The notes beneath the pieces were generated by a model. The model was not told where the DNA came from. It did not search any database and saw only the letters and a program-made list of their open reading frames with translations. Shown here one piece after another: positions 60,210 through 64,000 of a stretch of 64,000 nt of DNA (positions are counted from its first letter, which is position 1; the number at the start of each line of letters is the position of its first letter). Location: positions 1 through 64,000 of the forward strand of contig JBKECO010000011.1 of assembly GCA_047974745.1 (NCBI GenBank). The letters run 5' to 3'. Position numbers and translations under genes: made by a program. Source of the stretch: JBKECO01 sp047974745. Lineage in GTDB: Bacteria > Bacillota > Clostridia > Lachnospirales > Lachnospiraceae.

Positions 60210-61052
60210 TCATTCTGCTGATCCTTTTAAAAGTTCATGATAGAAGTTGATATCGTTGGTCAGCCATTCGATACGCTTTCCAGAAGGTGCATATTCCCGT
60301 TCTACGATAAAATAGTCGCATCCATTCTCTGCTGCAGTCTGCGTCATGATCTTCCAGTCCACCAATCCATCTCCTGCTGGACAGTTGATCATTCGATTTT
60401 CGTCCAGTGTTTTTTTGATCTCTTCTGGAAGTACTGGTCTTCCATCCGCATCCTTCTCAAATCCTGAGAAATCCATTGGAGGCTGTGGTCCGATCACCTT
60501 GCTGCTCTCTTTGATGTGCAAAAGTCTGACTCTTTGTGTGTGGTCCTTGACGAATTGAACAGGATCCACTCCTGCGGCTGCCGCCCAGCCTGCGTCCAGC
60601 TCAAAGCTCACAAGATCCGGTTCCGTCTCAGCCATCAGAATCTCCATAATCGTCTGATCCTTATACTTTGCAAATTCCTGGGTGTGATTATGATATGTCA
60701 GGCGCAATCCGTTCTCTCTGCAGATGCCTCCGATTCTGTTCAGCTCTTTGGCAAAAGCATGGACATCACTTTCATTCTTTAGTGTCTCCATTCCGATTCC
60801 GATATAGCTCATACCGACTGTCTGAGCATAAGGAATCAGCTGTTCCACCATAGCTGTCATTGGAGCGTGCAGCGATACTGCCTGAAGGCCATATTCTTCC
60901 AGCAACTGCTTCATCTCCTCCGCTGGAATCATAAAATCAGGTCCAAATAGCTCCACTCCCTGAAATCCCATCTGGGATGCCAATTTTAGATTTTCTTTGC
61001 TGTCATTATGTTCCCCATCCATAAAAGAATACATTTGAAGATTTAACTTCAT
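60210..61052 (-). CDS. Sugar phosphate isomerase/epimerase family protein (PF01261)
   Basis: This is a 280-aa xylose-isomerase-like TIM barrel, shorter than the deglycosidase alpha-like protein. Candidate metal ligands are Glu in SFELDAGW, His in RLTYHNHTQEF, His in RLLHIKES and Glu in FIVEREY. This group includes inosose isomerases and 3-keto-2-hydroxyglucal hydratases. The latter role would fit a 3-keto-glycoside pathway in this locus, but it is inferred. AAGGAGG precedes the ATG. It has its own terminator before the FAD oxidoreductase gene on the same strand. Confidence 0.83.
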   Translation of the reverse strand: MKLNLQMYSFMDGEHNDSKENLKLASQMGFQGVELFGPDFMIPAEEMKQLLEEYGLQAVSLHAPMTAMVEQLIPYAQTVGMSYIGIGMETLKNESDVHAFAKELNRIGGICRENGLRLTYHNHTQEFAKYKDQTIMEILMAETEPDLVSFELDAGWAAAAGVDPVQFVKDHTQRVRLLHIKESSKVIGPQPPMDFSGFEKDADGRPVLPEEIKKTLDENRMINCPAGDGLVDWKIMTQTAAENGCDYFIVEREYAPSGKRIEWLTNDINFYHELLKGSAE

Positions 61053-61121
61053 TTCCCTTTCAACCTCCTTACGTTTTCTTTTATTATACTACTCCTTTTG
61101 CATTTTCACATTAACATTAAT

Positions 61122-61155
61122 GATTCTTATTATCGATTCTTATTGTCGATTCCTG
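61122..61155. repeat. 13-bp tandem repeat
   Basis: GATTCTTATTATC (61122-61134) and GATTCTTATTGTC (61135-61147) are followed by a partial third copy, GATTCCTG. The repeat lies between the hemerythrin gene end and the sugar isomerase start. Confidence 0.6.
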
Positions 61156-61162
61156 CTGCAGC

Positions 61163-61579
61163 CTATTTGACTCCCTTTGCAAGCAGAAAATCTTTGTATA
61201 GAAAATCTGTTGATATAATATGCTTGAACACCCACTGAATTATTTTGTTCAAAAGCTCCTGCAGAAAGATCTTCTGGTTTTCGTCCACTTCATCAAAATT
61301 TACTGCATTCAGATAATCAACAAATGCATCGTGTTCGATCTTGTGGTCATCGGCACCTTCATAGCCATATTCAGCGAACAGGATCTCTTCTGTTTCAAAA
61401 TGATATTCCGTATAATCCTTCAGTTCTCCAAGAACTTCCATGATTTCATCAAAATTATCGATAGAATCTGAAGATGCTTCCACCAGATCTCCGATTTTGT
61501 TCCCGATCTCGAGCAGCTTTTTGTGCTGGTCATCAATGCTTTTAATTCCAAGTTCAAATTCGCTCTTCCAAATAAACAT
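61163..61579 (-). CDS. Bacteriohemerythrin
   Basis: This is a 138-aa four-helix protein with the complete di-iron ligand set of hemerythrins: His19 (DDQHKKL), His60 and Glu64 (YHFETEE), His79 and His83 (DHKIEHD), His120 and Asp125 (KHIISTD). It would bind O2 at a di-iron centre, in an anaerobe most likely for oxygen sensing or detoxification. It is a free-standing domain with no signalling fusion. TCAGGAGGA precedes the ATG. Confidence 0.95.
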   Translation of the reverse strand: MFIWKSEFELGIKSIDDQHKKLLEIGNKIGDLVEASSDSIDNFDEIMEVLGELKDYTEYHFETEEILFAEYGYEGADDHKIEHDAFVDYLNAVNFDEVDENQKIFLQELLNKIIQWVFKHIISTDFLYKDFLLAKGVK

Positions 61580-61777
61580 GTCCTATGATCCTCCTGATAT
61601 TTGTGAAATTCCAATCGTTGTTTTGTGTTATTATATGATTTTATGTTCACAAATACAACAGATTTTGTGTAGAATTTCCAGAACTTTCTTTGGAATGCGC
61701 AAAGGGTCATCATCTGATATAATGAAGTGATATATTACCAGAATCAATATCATTGTAGTCGACTGGAGAATCCCAAT

Positions 61778-62644
61778 ATGCACTATGCAGAATACAAAAC
61801 TATTCTATCTCCCAAAAATGGAATCAATTTATATCGCGGCTGTACACATGGTTGTATCTATTGTGACAGCAGAAGCACATGTTATCAGATGAAGCATGAA
61901 TTTGAAGATATCGAAGTCAAAAAGGATGCAATGCGTATTCTGGAACAGCAGCTACGCAGACGGAAATCGCCCTGTATGATAAATACCGGTGCAATGTGTG
62001 ACCCTTACATCCCTTTGGAAAAAGATCTCCAGCTGACAAGACAAATGCTCCAGCTGATTGAAGGCTACGGCTTCGGTGTCTCTTTACTGACCAAATCCAC
62101 ACTCATACTGCGAGATCTGGATTTGATCACTTCTATTAACCGAAAAACAAAAGCCGTCGCTCAGCTCACACTGACCACCTATGATGATGCTCTCTGTCAG
62201 CTGATCGAACCACATGTATCTGTGACCAGTGAGCGATATCAGGCTCTTTTAAAGTTCAAAGAACAAGGCGTGCCTTCCATTGTGTGGCTTGGTCCGATTC
62301 TCCCGTTTATCAATGACAGCAGAGAAAATCTGGAGGGAATCTTAGAATACTGTCTAAAGGCAGGTGTAAAAGGAATTCTTTGCTTTGACTTCGGTGTTAC
62401 GCTCCGTGAAGGAGACCGTGAGTACTTTTATCGAATGCTGGATCATTCTTTCCCTGGGGTCAGACAAAAATACGAACAGTATTATGGGAACTCCTATCTA
62501 TGCCGCTCGCCGAATCAAAAGGAACTAAACGCCATTTTTACAGATTTTTGTTCCAGATACAACATGCTGACTGGTATGAAGGCAATATTTGCCTATCTTA
62601 GCGAGCTGCCGCAAAGTTCGGTTCAGCTTGGGCTTTTTGACTAA
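61778..62644 (+). CDS. SPL-family radical SAM protein
   Basis: This is a 288-aa radical SAM enzyme with the cluster motif at Cys22, Cys26 and Cys29 (YRGCTHGCIYCDSRS), and GAMCDPYIPLE downstream. The opening MHYAEYKTILSPKNGINLY is the usual start of this group, often annotated as spore-photoproduct-lyase-like DNA repair proteins. A role in DNA or RNA chemistry is not shown. The ATG at 61778 has GGAG nine bases upstream and is preferred to a GTG at 61727, which overlaps a TATAAT promoter-like box. Its stop overlaps that of the convergent GH43 gene. Confidence 0.87.
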   Translation: MHYAEYKTILSPKNGINLYRGCTHGCIYCDSRSTCYQMKHEFEDIEVKKDAMRILEQQLRRRKSPCMINTGAMCDPYIPLEKDLQLTRQMLQLIEGYGFGVSLLTKSTLILRDLDLITSINRKTKAVAQLTLTTYDDALCQLIEPHVSVTSERYQALLKFKEQGVPSIVWLGPILPFINDSRENLEGILEYCLKAGVKGILCFDFGVTLREGDREYFYRMLDHSFPGVRQKYEQYYGNSYLCRSPNQKELNAIFTDFCSRYNMLTGMKAIFAYLSELPQSSVQLGLFD

Positions 62645-64000
62645 TCGGAAAAGAACATTGCCTTCTTTGGTTTCTCCGGGAGCCATTCATAGGAGAACCA
62701 TTTATAGTATGCTGGTTCCGCTGATTTTTTTCCGTTTCCAGATGCATAGAGACCAATATAGGTTCCAATGCAACCACCAACAACTTCTGAAGACAAGAGT
62801 TTCACTGCACCTTCCCCTACGCACTGAAGATCATTGCCTTCCTCATCACAGAGAATAAATTGAAATGTATATCTGTCGCCAATTATTTTGAGTCGATAGG
62901 CATTGCCTTCCTGCAATTCACTTCCTTTTTCCTCCGTGACCATGTCGAAGAGGCGTTTTCGAAGTAAGGGGATTTTCTTTCCGTTCTGATATGAAATTAC
63001 GAATTCCATATGCGCAAACGGCGTATGTGCGATTGCCAGTCCAGCTTCTGTTCCTTCGGAACCACTGTATTCGATCAGCGTCTCCGACTGAAACTCAAAG
63101 TGATCGATGCGGCGTCCTATGAATGCAGGTGTTGCCTTATCGTTCAATGTCTTCCCGTTTGCAAACAGGGCAAAATATCCCGGTCGGCTGGTGAAGGAAT
63201 ATCCATCAAAGAATGTCCGAAAAAAATTCCATTCCAGATCCAACTTCTGGTTGTTGAACTCTGTGAATTCCTTTTTCAATACCTCTTCGGTTTGCTCCTG
63301 GCCTCTGCTGTCTACAAATCTCCCTGGCACCTCACCATGATTAACCAGTGGCCATCCATCGATCCACTCAACTGGTGCGATCGCCGTTTCTCTTCCCATA
63401 TGATGATAATAATTCTCTGACATCCGATAGCCCAAAAAGACCATCCACCAGTTCCCTTTGCCGTCTTCTATCAGATCAGCATGTCCGATACCAGCGATGT
63501 AGGGATCGTTTTCTTGTGAAGCTGTCAGAATCGGATTCTTCGGACAAGCCTCATAGGGTCCCCAGATATCCTTCGATCGAAAGATCGTAACCATATGACC
63601 AAATTCGGTTCCGCCTTCCGCCAGCAATAAATAATAAAACCCATCTTTCTTGTAGATATGCGGGCCTTCTGGAAATCTTCCACCACCTCCAAATGAAATA
63701 ATCTTGGATTCGGATAGTAACACTCCCGTATCCGGATCGATGATCGCCTGGAAAATGGCGTTCTTCAAAGATCCGATCGAATCTGGAGCCATCATCGTAC
63801 TCTGCAAATAGCAAGTTCCATCATCATCCCAGAACAGTGAGGGGTCGATTCCTCCCTGGGATACCCACATTGGAAGAGACCAGGGTCCCTCAATGCTGTC
63901 GGCTGTCATGATAAAATTACCGCTTCCGCCTGGTGCAAAAGCTCCTTCGTGACACACATTGGTCGTTATCATGTAAAATCGACTATTATGATAACGAAGT
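62641..64000 (-). CDS. Glycoside hydrolase family 43 protein, 5' end cut by window
   Basis: About 453 codons are visible; the frame is open to the right edge (upstream residues read LRYHNSRFYM). Five-bladed-propeller features of GH43 are the mid-protein Asp in GGIDPSLFWDDDG and the general acid Glu in FPEGPHIYKKDGFYYLL. The N-terminal catalytic Asp lies outside the window. The C-terminal 180 residues form a beta-sandwich (GH43_C2/XynB-like, RPGYFALFANG). It is probably a beta-xylosidase or alpha-arabinofuranosidase acting on hemicellulose or pectin side chains. There is no signal of its own in the visible part. Confidence 0.9.
   Translation of the reverse strand, partial: LRYHNSRFYMITTNVCHEGAFAPGGSGNFIMTADSIEGPWSLPMWVSQGGIDPSLFWDDDGTCYLQSTMMAPDSIGSLKNAIFQAIIDPDTGVLLSESKIISFGGGGRFPEGPHIYKKDGFYYLLLAEGGTEFGHMVTIFRSKDIWGPYEACPKNPILTASQENDPYIAGIGHADLIEDGKGNWWMVFLGYRMSENYYHHMGRETAIAPVEWIDGWPLVNHGEVPGRFVDSRGQEQTEEVLKKEFTEFNNQKLDLEWNFFRTFFDGYSFTSRPGYFALFANGKTLNDKATPAFIGRRIDHFEFQSETLIEYSGSEGTEAGLAIAHTPFAHMEFVISYQNGKKIPLLRKRLFDMVTEEKGSELQEGNAYRLKIIGDRYTFQFILCDEEGNDLQCVGEGAVKLLSSEVVGGCIGTYIGLYASGNGKKSAEPAYYKWFSYEWLPEKPKKAMFFSD

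Noticed and set aside
45099..61052. A Gfo/Idh/MocA or GMC-type oxidase to make the 3-oxo glycoside
   Set aside because: None of the proteins in this region has those folds; the FAD protein at 58562-60004 is of the fumarate-reductase type.
61727..61777. GTG start for the radical SAM protein
   Set aside because: It lacks a ribosome binding site and overlaps a TATAAT box; the ATG at 61778 has GGAG and matches the usual N-terminus of the group.

Overview
The window looks like chromosomal DNA of a gut-type Lachnospiraceae (Clostridia). The reasons are a moderate-to-low GC content, consistently strong AGGAGG-type ribosome binding sites, LplB/LplC-type sugar transporters with a lipoprotein binding protein, DUF5685 and DnaJ neighbours, and many sugar-acid and CoA-linked catabolic genes on both strands. 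Coding density is high. No gene-free stretch is longer than about 300 bases. One tRNA gene is present. I saw no rRNA, CRISPR array or prophage. The only mobile element is the 5' end of an IS1182-type transposase at the left edge.

Region 1 (1-6.2 kb) is uronate catabolism: uxaA-uxaB (tagaturonate to 2-keto-3-deoxygluconate) and, convergent to them, kduI-kduD (unsaturated uronate from pectin) with a divergent AraC regulator. Region 2 (6.2-11.6 kb) has a Na+/Ca2+-type exchanger with a structured leader, tRNA-Thr(GGT), a cell-surface glycan module (GT2-GtrA fusion, NAGPA-type phosphodiester glycosidase, small membrane protein) and a MATE exporter. Region 3 (11.6-17.7 kb) is a redox module: a NuoF-like protein that has lost its FMN/NADH motifs, a NuoG-GltD fusion, a divergent PucR-type regulator and an iron-sulfur flavoprotein. 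Region 4 (17.9-21.9 kb) has a secreted rhamnogalacturonan acetylesterase-like protein, a DnaJ/DUF5685/membrane protein operon and a HAD phosphatase.

Region 5 (22-34.7 kb) is CoA-linked and sugar catabolism. It has a 4-hydroxybutyryl-CoA dehydratase with all four cluster ligands, a neighbouring regulator with a degenerate sigma-54 activator ATPase domain, thiolase, 3-hydroxyacyl-CoA dehydrogenase, a cyclase-family hydrolase, an FGGY kinase, a zinc alcohol dehydrogenase, a DUF362 protein and a LicR-like regulator. Region 6 (34.7-45 kb) is one long leftward gene series: phosphotransacetylase, phosphopantetheinyl transferase, acyl carrier protein, SCP2-type thiolase, DUF35 OB-fold protein, frameshifted ThuA-like protein, FadH/daidzein-reductase-type flavoenzyme, class II aldolase, Fe-alcohol dehydrogenase and 2-hydroxyacid dehydrogenase. 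A carrier protein with its own activating enzyme inside a catabolic series is unusual.

Region 7 (45-61 kb) is the most striking. An ABC importer operon (binding protein, two permeases, no ATPase) ends in two genes resembling the beta and alpha subunits of a C-glycoside deglycosidase. It lies opposite two tandem AraC regulators fused to GH39-like domains that have lost the acid/base glutamate and probably act as sugar sensors. A carboxylesterase, an NTF2-like protein, a LacI regulator, a FAD-dependent oxidoreductase and a second PF01261 sugar isomerase follow. My reading is a plant C-glycoside (polyphenol glycoside) uptake and cleavage locus, possibly served by the enoate reductase and thiolase/DUF35/ACP genes of region 6. 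The substrate and the 3-OH-oxidising partner enzyme are not visible. The window ends with a bacteriohemerythrin, an SPL-type radical SAM protein and a GH43 glycosidase cut by the right edge.
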